Shown here: positions 34,657 to 45,916 of the stretch, in pieces
Layout: each line of letters begins with the position of its first letter
Position numbering within the stretch: the first letter of the stretch is position 1
Source: Rhodamnia argentea
Lineage: Eukaryota > Streptophyta > Magnoliopsida > Myrtales > Myrtaceae
DNA: 64,000 bases
Direction of reading: 5' to 3'
Assembly (NCBI RefSeq): GCF_020921035.1
Contig: NC_063151.1
Span: 1,054,001-1,118,000, forward strand
Notes under the pieces: generated by a model
The model's database searches: none
Seen by the model: the letters and a program-made list of their open reading frames with translations, nothing else
Told to the model about the DNA's origin: nothing
Program-made: the position numbers and the translations under genes

Positions 34657-37600
34657 ATGTATGCAGTAGGTAGGCTAGGTAGTTACATCACACGGGGTGT
34701 CTCCACTGTTTCTGGTCCATTTCATCCTTTTGGTGGAGCTGTGGATATAATTGTGGTGGAGCAACCGGACGGCAGCTTCAAATCGTCTCCTTGGTATATC
34801 CACTTCGGGAAATTCCAAGGCGTGTTGAAGGCGAAGGAGAAGATTGTCAACATCAGCGTCAATGGAGTTGAGGCCGACTTCCACATGTATTTGGACCAAA
34901 GAGGAGAGGCTTACTTCCTCCGAGAAGTTGAGGGAGAAGATGAGGATTCAGTGTCATTCCCGTCTTCTTCATCTTCTGGTGACGACACAGATGGGCAGTC
35001 TCGGGCGAATAAGAAGCCAATGAAGTCCAAAAGCGGCAATTACGATGTGAGAGGACCAAATTCTGTCGATTTGAGCTATCAAAAGGTTGTTGCTAGGACC
35101 AATTCTCGAAGGTCACGCATTTTCGGGCTGGTTTTTGGGAAAGAGGTCGATGAAGGAGATGTTTATAAGGATGAAGATGGTGATCCCAGTGTGGAGAGGG
35201 TGGATTCATTGGAGCGTGCAGAGATTGCCGCAGACCTCTTGGAGATGAAGTGGTCCACGAATCTATCCACTAAGAACTACAGGAAGGATGCTGCTTCTCG
35301 GTTTTGTGCTAATGTTGTTCTGGATAATAAGCCTGATGAGGTTTTGCAAATAGAGGACAAAAATGGTGGGGCAGAAAATTCTCTGAAGAGCGGTTTATCG
35401 TGTGAAGGAACTGATTCTGGTCACCAGGATCAGTCTGTTGTGAAGGTGGAGCATTGTGTTTCCCATGGTGGCGAAGAATTTCCACGTGTTAGCACTTCAG
35501 AACAAGTTTTTGAAATTTCGACTGTCAGGGACAATGGTTTGGAAGAGAAGAGTGACATAACAATGGAAGAAACTAGACAGTATGTACATAATGTAGATAC
35601 TGCCGACAAGACTGTAAAGGCGGAGGTTGTAATTGCCGAGATTGCTGGCCCTGTTTCAGAAACTTCCAGTTCTCTGGATCATGAAGAACTCAAGAAATAT
35701 GACGAATGGGATTCCACTGAAAAGAATGGTGATTTTCTGGAAAATGACATCCTTGACGAGAACAGAGACGCTGATAAAGTTGAATCCTGTGCTTACTGGG
35801 TGACGTCAGAGACCTTTGATTCAGGATTGCATGAATCAACTGAGCATTCTCATGAAGACCTGTACCTTGGTGGGGAAGAAGCTTGTGAAGTTTCTATCAA
35901 GTCAATTGAAGCCAAAACTATGATACTGCCTGAGGTAAACTCTCTTTTGAGGTCATTTATGTGCATGAAATCCTTATGATCCATCATACTTGGATAGAAA
36001 TACTTATTATTAGGTATTTTGGTATTTAACTGCCGATGATTTTATCTAGCATTCAGCTGGAGCTGCTCTTAAGTGTTCTTCATTTTGTTCTTATATGCTG
36101 TCTCGACTGAGTAATCATAGGTTTTTAGCAGGATATAATCACCGAGTTCCAAGCTAAAGATGTTGAACTGGAAAAAAAACAAGAGCATTCTCAACAGACA
36201 TTTACGTCTTCTTGGTTAATAGATGGATGTATTAAACATCAAGTCGAAGAGCCAATTTTAGCAGCAGCTTCTTTCGACAAGATAGCAGTAGCTGAATCCA
36301 CCTGTGGTGAACATTGCCGGAGCATGATCAGTGTTACTGAAAACGATCACCTCTCTCACGATGATCAAAGCTATAGAGATAATATTGGTAGTGAGCTGAA
36401 ACTTAACTTGGAGTCTAATGGCAATGTTGAGAACTGCCATGGTGATTGCCTTGTGTCAAAAACTACAATTTTTTCAACATCTGAAAGTTCAGAGGAGGAA
36501 CAATTTCCTTTCAGCGACCTTGATGGATTCAATTTCAATGACGTTACATGTGTGGATGCAGTTTCACCAGAGCCTATGAATGAAGAAAGTCATCTCTTGT
36601 TGACTATGCAATGCAGTGGGGTGACTGGTTTGAGTGATGGACATGAGAAGTCATGCACATCTTCCGATTATGAAGATCAAGAGAATTCATCAATTGATCC
36701 TGATAATGCAATTGAGAAGTCAAATATTGTCTCAAGCCCCATTAACATTTCTGGAACCCACAGCATCGATGGCGATGAAGGTATGTGGCTGGTGGAATCA
36801 ATGCCGAACATGAGGTCTCATGTTGAAAATCTGGACTCATGTGTACTCCATGTTCCCCTTGGTCACTCACTAGATTCAAATTACGAATCGCTGGAATTTT
36901 CTATCCCCAGCAAGGAGGATGCAAGATGTTCAAAGGCTTATGCATGCAAAGAGGACGAATTAGTGCAAGACCAGCCAAATGCTGAAGACATCCAGGGTTT
37001 AGGGGGCACGGAGAATTTTCCTTTTGATCCTGCAGTAGGTGAGATATTTTGGATCATTAACTACCTACTCTCTTGATGCTGTCAAAAATAGTTTGGTTGT
37101 TTTTATTACTCTTTACTGGAAATTGTAGGTGTTATTTCTCTCAACATGGAGTGCACATTAGATGTCAGTCTAGGGAGAGTTTCCCCATCGACTAAATATT
37201 GCATTTGTTTTTGTATCATTACAATGCTTTTCTTCTTTTCTGTATCCAACTAGCCTCTGATTTAGTGGGAGCTTTTGGGGAAAAAAGAAGAAGAAGAAGA
37301 AGAAGCTTAACTGCTTCTCTCTTCACAATTGCTGAAGCAGAATGCTGACCGAATGTGCCTATGTGTTGCTTAATGCAGAAGTGTCCCTCTGCAGACACTT
37401 GTTATTTGTAGGTATGGGGGCCAATGCTGCGTCCCAAGCATTTGATGCTGAAAAATTGGACATCCATAGATATACTTCTCTAGGTCCTTCTGTTGTCAAG
37501 GATGATAGGCTTGTCGTTAGAATTGGTGGTCACTACTTCCCTTGGGATGCGGCTTCTCCCATTCTTCTGGGGATGGCTTCGTTTGGAACTGATCAGATAT

Positions 37601-40600
37601 TCGAATCAAAGGGCATGATAGCCACTGATGAAGATGAGAGAACTCTTGATGGGGATGCATCAAAAGCCACTATTCCAACTGGTGGAAGCTGGAGAATTTG
37701 GCCTTTCTCCTTAAAAAATTCCAAATCTCAAAAAGCTATGTATAGTGTTAGAAGGTTTGGTGCTGAAAGTGTTTCAGAGATAGCTAACAGCCTGAATGCA
37801 GACAAATTGCTGCCCAAACCAACAGTGGTGAAAAAGATGGCGAGGGCAATGACTCCCACATCTGAGCAGCTTGCCTCCCTAAATTTGAAAGAAGGAAGCA
37901 ATTTGGTGACCTTCACATTTTCCACTGCAATGCTGGGAAAGCAGCAGGTTTTTCGCTACCCTTAACCTTATGAAGTCGCTTTTTAAAGAACATTGATGTT
38001 TCTTTCCTTATTTATCTCAAACCAGAAAAGAAGTTCATACTGAGATGGGGTTTTTCATCATGATTCAGGTTGATGCACGAATATATTTGTGGAAATGGAA
38101 CACTCGTATCATCATCTCGGATGTAGATGGCACCATAACCAGGCGAGTCTATTTTTTGTGATGCATGTAAAATAGCACACTGCTTTGTGATGTTTGTTTC
38201 ATTTAGATGCTTTGTAAGTAAAATAATTGTGCAAGCAGCAATTCTGGCAATGAGTGGCTGCAGACACCACTCCTTAAAATGGAACTTGCAAAGAAAAAGG
38301 ATGGCGGTTGGCATCTGTGAGATGTAATAATAGAGTGAAACAGCACGAAACAATGTGTTTTCATTTGCTTAGCCAAAATTAGGGAACGGTTTCCAATTTA
38401 AATGATGAAATCTGCCTTTCATAATGTTTCATCATGTGTTGTCTTTTGGGTAGTCCTGAGCTTGTCACTTCAAGACACTTATTTCTGATACCAGCAAGAA
38501 AGTGAAATGACAAGAATTATTCCTTCTAATTCCAGTACATGACCCTGTTCTTTTGTTTACTCTCAGGATTTCTAGCATCCTTGATATGTGTGAGTTGGTT
38601 GTGCAGTTCATCAGTCTAAATTTTTTCCGTGTTTTTCTGGCTCATCCTTCATAGATAATATTTCCATAGTTTATCTGGGTTGCTTCCTCATAGATTTGAT
38701 CCTTGTTAGTGTTTTGTTGTGAACAGATCAGATGTTTTGGGCCAGTTTATGCCTTTGGTTGGAGTTGATTGGTCACAAACTGGGGTTGCACATCTGTTTT
38801 CAGCTATTAAGGTTTGTCCATCTTTCCATAATACTCTAGATGACTCCCACTGAATATTGTAGTTCGCTCGCTTAAACTCTCCTTAGGTGGGAAAATTTAA
38901 TACGCTGGGTTTTTTATCAAGTGTGTTTAACAGAAATGTCATCTCTCTTCGATATGCACCTTTTGCCAATAAATACTACATTCGGAATTAAGGATATATT
39001 TTGGTTTTCCTTATCTTAATTTTTGTGGAGGGTTCACTGTGCCCCACAAATGCACCATGCTTGACTGCGACAGTTGAGGACGAGATCTCTGAAACTCACA
39101 TATTAAGTTCTTGGTCATTATTCCAGGAAAATGGGTATCAATTGCTTTTTCTTAGTGCACGTGCTATTTCTCAGGCGTATCACACTAGGCGATTTCTGTT
39201 CAACCTCAAGCAGGTAATACCCAAAGATCCAAGTGTTTTTCTACTGATTGTGGAAATGTGAATAAACATGTAACTTGTCATCATTATATGCATTTCGCCT
39301 ATCGGGTTCTTTTCATTTTCAGGATGGCAAGACTTTACCAGATGGACCTGTTGTCATTTCTCCTGATGGCCTTTTCCCTTCTTTATTTCGAGAAGGTACA
39401 GTATGTATGGTTGAATAAATAGAAATAGATGATGTAGTAGGTTACTATATTTACAAACAATCAAGATTGATGAACTGATTGTCTTGCATTCGAAGCCAGC
39501 TTTTTTGTTTTTGATAGATGAAGGACATATTGATATCTCCCTCTATTTTTCCTTTCCTTTGGTTGTGTTTGGAGTTGGGGGTGCCGGGGTGAGGATGCTG
39601 ACTACCTGAAATTTGGAATGGCAACACTAAAACTTCATTTGACAATATGCCATTAAGGCTATGTTTGGAAAGTAGAAAATGGGGTAATGAAAAATTTTAG
39701 GGATAAAATTTTTTTCTCCATTTTTTTTTCTGCACTCTATCTAAACAAAGCCTAATTGCAGCTTACTTAGGACCTGTTTATTTGCACTTCTTAATAAGCA
39801 AAAAGTATTTGTTTTGCTTTCCTGCCAAAATTTAAAACAATATTCGAATTTAAGAGGCCTATGAAAATTATTATTATGTGTCCCTACATATCGACATTTA
39901 TTTATTGTGGAAGTTTAAGGAGTTTCAGTTTTGAAAATGTCAAAATGCATGAGCTGTAAGATGTAGATCAAGCAAAAGGTAAAAAGTAAAAGTCAATCCA
40001 GTCAAGTCATTTCGACCAAAAAAAAAAAAAACCCAGTCAAGCCAATCAGTCGTCGTAAAACTCCAGGTCTTAAAGAAAAGTAGGCATGGAATTTTAGAAA
40101 GATTTCTACTTTTTTGACATTTAGTTTTTAGATGGTGGAGTTTTGTACTTTTAATCTAATTTCTGACACAGTACAGTAATTCATTCTAGTCCAATTTTAG
40201 ATAAATTTGGAGAAAATAGACAATGAGGTAGATTCTTGGCACTCTTATCTTCTGCTGACGTTCATATATCTATATGGCTCGTTGAGTTTCTTCTGGACTA
40301 ATTGGTGTTTTGTTTTTTCGTCAGTTATAAGAAGAGCGCCTCATGAATTCAAGATAGCATGCTTGGAGGTTTGTCCAATGATCACATGCTTCCTTTGATA
40401 TAAGATTTAAAGGAGTTTGTCTTAATATGTGCATACTGTAAATTTCTCTAAGTTATGATTTTTATTACCATAAACCTGTCTTGGATTTGTCTTTGTTGAT
40501 ATACATATTTGTGCTACTAGCTTACCTGATGTCGGTTTTAAATACAATCATAGCTGATGCAAGTATCCTTGGGGTTGAACTGGGCTGATAGTTATGCTGA

Positions 40601-41855
40601 TTATTTTTATTGTTGATGAAGCTCAAAACAATCAAACTAGAAGTGTAGATTTTGAGCTTTGCATAAGATATGAACTTATTCAGATCTTATTGCGGTTCTC
40701 AATATGGATTTTCCAATGACTACTGGATAGCTTGGATGCGGTCATAAAATTGGATTCTTGAGATCCATGTACTTTTGAGTTTGGGAATTCTCAGTAGTAT
40801 AATCACCAAAAAATAGCTCCTCAAAATATGAATTGGGATATGGGAACAAAAAATTGATTTTGGCTAAAAAATCTGACAGCCTGTTTTCACAATCGTTACC
40901 TGCTATATTTGCTCCTTATGACGAGAACTGGATAAAACCCGCCAGAACCTGTGAAGTGACAGTTGACTAAAGAGAAATTAGCAAAATTTCATTTGTCTGA
41001 TCAGATTTTTGCAATTCTTTGGAAAACACTTCTTGTTCATTTTGATGTTGCTTCACTCACAATTGAAGGATACTTGCAACTCTTGGCAATCTGGCTGGAT
41101 AGGCTGTTATTTAGATAATTGGAAATGCTCTTTTTCTAAATCTTGCTTCTTCCTTCAATTCTTCTATTCTCCAGGAAATTAGGGCATTGTTTCCCCCTGA
41201 CTACAACCCATTCTATGCTGGTTTTGGAAACAGAATCACTGATGAAATCAGTTATCTGAAAGTCGGAATTCCTAAAGGAAAAGTTTTCACCATCAATCCT
41301 AAGGTATCTGAAATATCATGCTTTTTCAGTGACTACTAAGAGAGTCTCTCAGAAAAGGAATTAACAGAAGCTGTGTCTCATTGTTCATTTTCTTGTTCAC
41401 AGGGTGAAGTTGCTGTCAACAAACATGTTGACACGAAATCTTATACGTCAATTCGGGCTCTTGTGCAGGGCATGTTTCCCCCGATGGCATCTGTTGAGCA
41501 GGTTTGCTCCTTAAATATTGGCAATTTATGTCCTTCGTTGAATTATTGATTCATGAATTTCCAACTCAATTACAGCAGAACCAAGCATGACCACAATTGA
41601 TTAGTGTGTATTTTGAAATGTGAGTGTCTTTTTGGGAGCACAAGCATTAGGTAGCCTTCACATATTACCTTTGAAAGCAAAAGATCTTTTGTTGCATGCA
41701 TTAAAGGATTTAGTTCTCTTTTGATTCATTCCAGAGTCACCTTTTATTTGGAGATTCCTGGTTTGGCACTTGATGCGGTATTTGTTTGTCGGTTGTAGGA
41801 GGATTTTAATTCTTGGAATTTTTGGAAACTGCCGCCTGCTACTATTGATATATGA
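34657..41855 (+). CDS. PAH2: Lipin-type phosphatidate phosphatase, PAH2-like
   Basis: This enzyme dephosphorylates phosphatidic acid to diacylglycerol (Mg-dependent); plant PAH1/PAH2 act on ER lipids and restrain phospholipid synthesis. Eleven coding exons join in frame: 34657-35934, 36132-37038, 37379-37947, 38069-38142, 38727-38811, 39127-39213, 39323-39395, 40325-40368, 41175-41303, 41403-41501 and 41799-41855, giving 1133 residues. The N-LIP domain is residues 1 to about 105 ([53 protein letters not shown]). A long acidic serine-rich linker follows. The C-LIP domain starts near [20 protein letters not shown], with catalytic DVDGT at 936-940 and [14 protein letters not shown] downstream. 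The opening [14 protein letters not shown] is closer to PAH2 than PAH1 as I remember them. It is longer than the roughly 900 residues of the Arabidopsis proteins, because of the linker. The intron after exon 4 appears to use a GC donor. Confidence 0.93.
39998..40041 (+). mobile_element. Ultra-short GACC-poly(A) insertion in a lipin intron (copy D)
   Basis: TCATTTCGACC plus a 13-base A run lies between exact 9-bp repeats CCAGTCAAG (39998-40006 and 40033-40041); the flanks match further with two mismatches. It sits in the intron between exons 7 and 8 of the lipin gene. Confidence 0.5.
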
Positions 41856-43300
41856 AAAGATTCAGGTGGAGAAGGTCACCTTGTACAGATGCAACTTGGG
41901 TTAGTCATGAATCTTCTTCAAAAGCTGCTGTAAGCAAGAATGTTTGATCTTGCTGTTAATTGCCATGAAACTTTGAGTCAGTCATTCGGTTCACTGCCGT
42001 GCTTTGGTCATGCCAAAGACAAATTCACATGCACTTTAGTCTGCCGATATATTCTGATGGACATTTGTATGGTCAATGTATTGTCCTCCTACTGATTATT
42101 ATGTAGTGAGGCACTTTGGTTAGAGTTTTCCTGTTTGGAGAAAGAATTTGGCCTGCAAGACTTACGCAGAGCCATTGGGAATTCCAGTACTTTTAAGTCT
42201 TGACTTTTTCATCTCAAACTTCTCTCTTGGACTCCTTTCAAGCTTGAGTTTTTGTTTACTTATCAAATTACAATTTAAATACTAGCTTCCTGCCTTCTCA
42301 TTAAGCCTTCCTGACAATTGCAGGTTGAGTTGAAGCTACGGTGAGTTCGCATACTTTTGGGGCTACAATGATGGGAAAAAATCACGGAGTAGTGGCAAAA
42401 ACTGTGTTCACTGTATCCTGCCTCTTAGATTCAGCATAAAAGCGTGGAATATCAATTATTTATACATTAGAAAGAGAACCAATATATCGCCTAATCCTGT
42501 CAAGACTTCACTCTGGACAAATCTGTTTTTGCTGGAAGTTGTAATGGGGAATAGGCTGCTGGGAAACACCAGCTTGTAAAGTTCACTAGATCAAAGTTGA
42601 TAATTGTTCAATGATTCTCTCTCTCTCTTGATCTCGCTCTCGACACAAGCATGTGCATATGTTATTGGTGCATGTATCTGCACTGTCTTCATCCCCCATG
42701 AGTCGAAGCAGTGATCAGCCACGCGGTCTTTGTGGAGTTATGCTGAACCATACTAGATGGTTGTTCTCTGTAGCGACTATTAAGAGTCCCTGCTTGATGC
42801 TTTGCCAAACAGTAGATCGGATTGGACCCAGGACTGTCCTTTGGCCTCCCGCGGTTCATGTCCGGAGAAACCTTGCACAGTTTCTTTCTTTTCATCCATT
42901 TTCATAAGTTGTTCTCTATCCTTCTTGAAAGCAAGTGCAAGAATGATCTCTCCTTGCGAACCCTGATTTGAGTTACGGTGTCCCGAAACCGGGATAGGCC
43001 GTGTTTAGTTTATAGGTTGGCTTTCCTCTTTGCAGAATAATCTTGTGGCGCGGGAAAACCAGTTTGGTTCATCTGATGATGTTCTATTGATAAGTTCATT
43101 ATTATCGGCATGTCGATTCGTATCCAAGACTTTGTCAGCTAAAATCAAGGCATCACTATTCAGAACTTATTATACAAGTTTAACATTTTTTTTCTCTTTT
43201 CCAAAAGAACCTAGGGAATTCAGAACCACACTGAAGACAATTGAGCTTGAGGGACACCTCACAGCAAGTGAAAAGAAAACCATACAGGTTTTGCAGACAA
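41856..43300. other. 3' regions of two convergent genes
   Basis: The lipin gene (plus) and the EF-hand gene (minus) converge here. The first several hundred bases are probably lipin 3' UTR. The part just left of 43309 is probably 3' UTR of the EF-hand gene. No additional exon was found. Confidence 0.4.
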
Positions 43301-43308
43301 AAAACAGT

Positions 43309-43596
43309 TCAACAGGCTACAACGGTCACGCCCAGTTGCTTCTTGGCGAACTCTAGGAGGTTGCTGACCTCGTCATCGTCGATGAAGCCGTCTCCATTGG
43401 CATCGACACAACTCACTGCCTGCCTGCTCTTCCACCTGGAAAACCAACCCCCGGTGATGCGGATGATGTCCCGGAGCTCCTCCTTGCTTATCCTGCCATC
43501 CCCGTCAGCGTCGTACTTCTTCAACCACCGCTTGAACTCCTCAAGGGTCATGATGCGGGTGCCGTCCGGTGAGATGCTGCGAGACTTAATCGCCAT
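43309..43596 (-). CDS. Small two-EF-hand calcium-binding protein
   Basis: An intronless frame of 95 residues. Two canonical EF-hand loops are visible. The first is DADGDGRISKEE (residues 29-40), preceded by the helix TLEEFKRWLKKY. The second is DANGDGFIDDDE (64-75), followed by VSNLLEFAKKQLG. Both loops have Asp or Asn at positions 1, 3 and 5, Gly at 6 and Glu at 12, so both should bind calcium. The linker contains GGWFSRWKSRQAV, basic and aromatic. I recall similar short EF-hand proteins starting MA.KSRSISPDGTRIMT in many eudicots, without an assigned role. It may be a calmodulin-like sensor acting through a partner. A TATA box lies about 70 bases upstream, and the GC content is higher than in the surrounding DNA. 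Confidence 0.88.
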   Translation of the reverse strand: MAIKSRSISPDGTRIMTLEEFKRWLKKYDADGDGRISKEELRDIIRITGGWFSRWKSRQAVSCVDANGDGFIDDDEVSNLLEFAKKQLGVTVVAC

Positions 43597-43665
43597 GGAC
43601 CAAGATAAATATCAGTCACAAACTGCTCTGTGTATGCTCTTCATGGCCATGGAAGGGTGCTTCAA

Positions 43666-43673
43666 TTTATATA
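43666..43673 (-). promoter_or_regulatory. TATA box of the EF-hand gene
   Basis: TATATAAA on the minus strand, 70 bases upstream of the ATG at 43596. This implies a short leader of about 40 bases. Confidence 0.65.
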
Positions 43674-44152
43674 GCGGTCTCGGTGGCTCTTTATTGTCCT
43701 AGAGAGCATCTCTACCTTTTCCCAGGGCGATCATTTCCTTAAAAAAATTTCCTAAAAGAAGGAATTTTGTCCATTTTTCGGATTTAAATTATTATCTCGA
43801 ATTTTTCAAAAATCATGAAAAACATGTTAATGTAAGAACAAACAATTAATCGTACTTTTGCTGGGGGGAAACACTTTTATGCTGGTTGCATTTTGGTCAA
43901 AACACGTATTGGCCTTCTTCTGGAGTGCCCCAAATTGAAAGATTCTCTAAGCTCTGTTTTGGTGGGCTCTATCCACCCCCACCGCCTGTCTAGATTTTCT
44001 CCAATACGATTGGAATCACATTCTCACGTCCAGCGCAGATAATTGAAAGATACCCTGAAAAAAATTAAGTGGGCCCAATTGCTCATATGATATGATACCA
44101 TTTACTGCTTATTAGCTGTTCTTGACTATACTCAATGATTCTTTTTTTGGGA

Positions 44153-45052
44153 GGAAAATTTCAAAAAAGGGCTTAAAGCCCTATCATTTTCTCAAATAAA
44201 AGCCTTAAGTGAATCTTGTTTTAAATAAGGGTTTGAAGTGCCTTCATTTTTTCAAACAAGATTTGAAGTGAACATTATTTCAAATAGGGCCTGAAGTGGC
44301 CATAAAATTTTAAAAAGAATGCTTGATTTCAAGGGCATAGTGGTATTTTTCTATATTTGATTTTTTTTCTATTTCTTTAAATTTAATAAAAAAAATAAAA
44401 AAACATACAAAGGCGGGAGGGTCGTGATCCCATCACTTTGGGGGGGGGGGGGGGGGAGGAGGGTCGGCGACCTTGTCGACTAGGGAGAGAGTGGGCCCCA
44501 CCCTCTCTTGGATCCGGGTAGGGGGTCGTCGGCCCTTGTCCCGACCAGGAGAGGGGCAGCAACCCCTACCTTGGTCAAGGCGAGGGCCATCGACCCCTAC
44601 CCGGTCCTAGGCGGGGATCGCCATCCCTTGCCCGGATCCGGAAGAGGGCCAGAGGCCCTCGCTTCTAGTCCCGATGGGTCATCGGCTCTCGCGGAGGTGC
44701 CAAGAACCTTGCCGACCTTCGCCCCCCCTCCCCGGGCAACTCCGCACTAGCAATGGGCCGGTTGCCATAGGCGGGAAGGGAAGCACTCCAGCCCGTGTGG
44801 CTGTTTTTTTTTTTTTTATAATTTTTTTTCATTTTTAAAAACTAGAAAAAAGGAAAAAATAGAGAAAAAAAATCAAAAGGAAAAATGAAAAAAATGCCCT
44901 TTAGGCCATACCCTTTTTGGAAACTTTATGGCCCCAAGGGCCCTTATTTGAAACATTTTATGCCACTTCGGGTCTTTATTTAAAACAAAGTTCACTTGGG
45001 GCCATTATTTGAGAAAATAAAAGGACTTCGGACCCTTCTTTAGAATTTTTCC
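44153..45052. mobile_element. Long-TIR element with GC-rich core and poly(G) tract
   Basis: The left arm (about 44153-44330) and reverse-complemented right arm (about 44885-45052) share TCAAAAAAGGGCTTAAAGCC-like, TTTTCTCAAATAA, AAGTGAA..TTGTTTTAAATAA and TTTCAAATAGGGCC-type words. The core (44440-44790) is GC-rich with repeated GAGGGCC/CGGCCCTTG words, and it begins with a run of 17 G at 44440-44456. There is no transposase. The arms differ from those of the 45.2 kb element, but the design is the same. Confidence 0.6.
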
Positions 45053-45218
45053 ATTTTTTTTCACACATGGATTTCAATTCTTATGATTGAAGGGTAAATT
45101 AACATCTTCAATTTGCTCTCTTTGGGTAGTCGTGGGGTATGCACGGCTATCGTAGGTAGAGGAGAGAGGGCCAAGGAAAAGTTAGGGTTTTTACTTTTAT
45201 CAAGTATTGTGTGGCCGA

Positions 45219-45916
45219 GAAGAAAATTACCAAAAATTCTAGACATATTGTATTTGTGTCAATTCAGTCCTAAGCATTTCGATTGTACCAATTTAGTTTT
45301 AACCCTTTTGATGATTTGCCAACGTAGTCAACCCGAACATTTTCATCGAAATACACCGACGTGGAGTCCAGTTAGCTTCAATTGTCTATGTGGCGTAGAC
45401 CGTGCTAACGTGGATAATTGATTTTAATTTCTTCTACTTTTTTTTTTTTCTTTTTCTTTCCTTTTTGGAGGTGACTAGTCTTAGGCAATGGCCGTCGAGG
45501 GCTAAGCAAGGGACAACCACGCCTAGTGAGGGTCACCCTCTCACAACTCGGTAAGGCCGGCCTCACGTACCATTGCAAGAACGTCCCTTGCCGGATCTGG
45601 AAGAGGGTCACCTCACTTGTGATCGGTGAGGACTTGCAGGCCATCGACAGAGAGAGTCGACAATCCCTCACCGGCCGCAATAAAAAAAAAAAAATAAATA
45701 AAGTTCAAAAAATTGCAAAAAATGACTAATCAATATCGGCGGTGCCACGAAAGACGGCTAGCATCTACATCAATGATTTTTTTGATCAAAATTGACTGGA
45801 TAAACCACATTAATAAATTGTCAAAAGGTTTATGACTAAATTGGCTAGACTAAAAGGTTTAGGACTGAATTGACACAAATACAATAAGTTTACAACTTTT
45901 TTTGGTAATTTTCTTC
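45219..45916. mobile_element. Long-TIR element with GC-rich core (family member 1)
   Basis: The left end GAAGAAAATTACC (45219-45231) exactly matches the reverse complement of the right end (45904-45916). The arms go on for about 150 bp with shared words ATTGTATTTGTGTCAATTCA and GTCCTAA. The core (about 45470-45690) is GC-rich. No coding capacity. Related arms recur at about 47.9-48.35, 48.66-49.0 and 50.23-50.92 kb. Confidence 0.7.
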
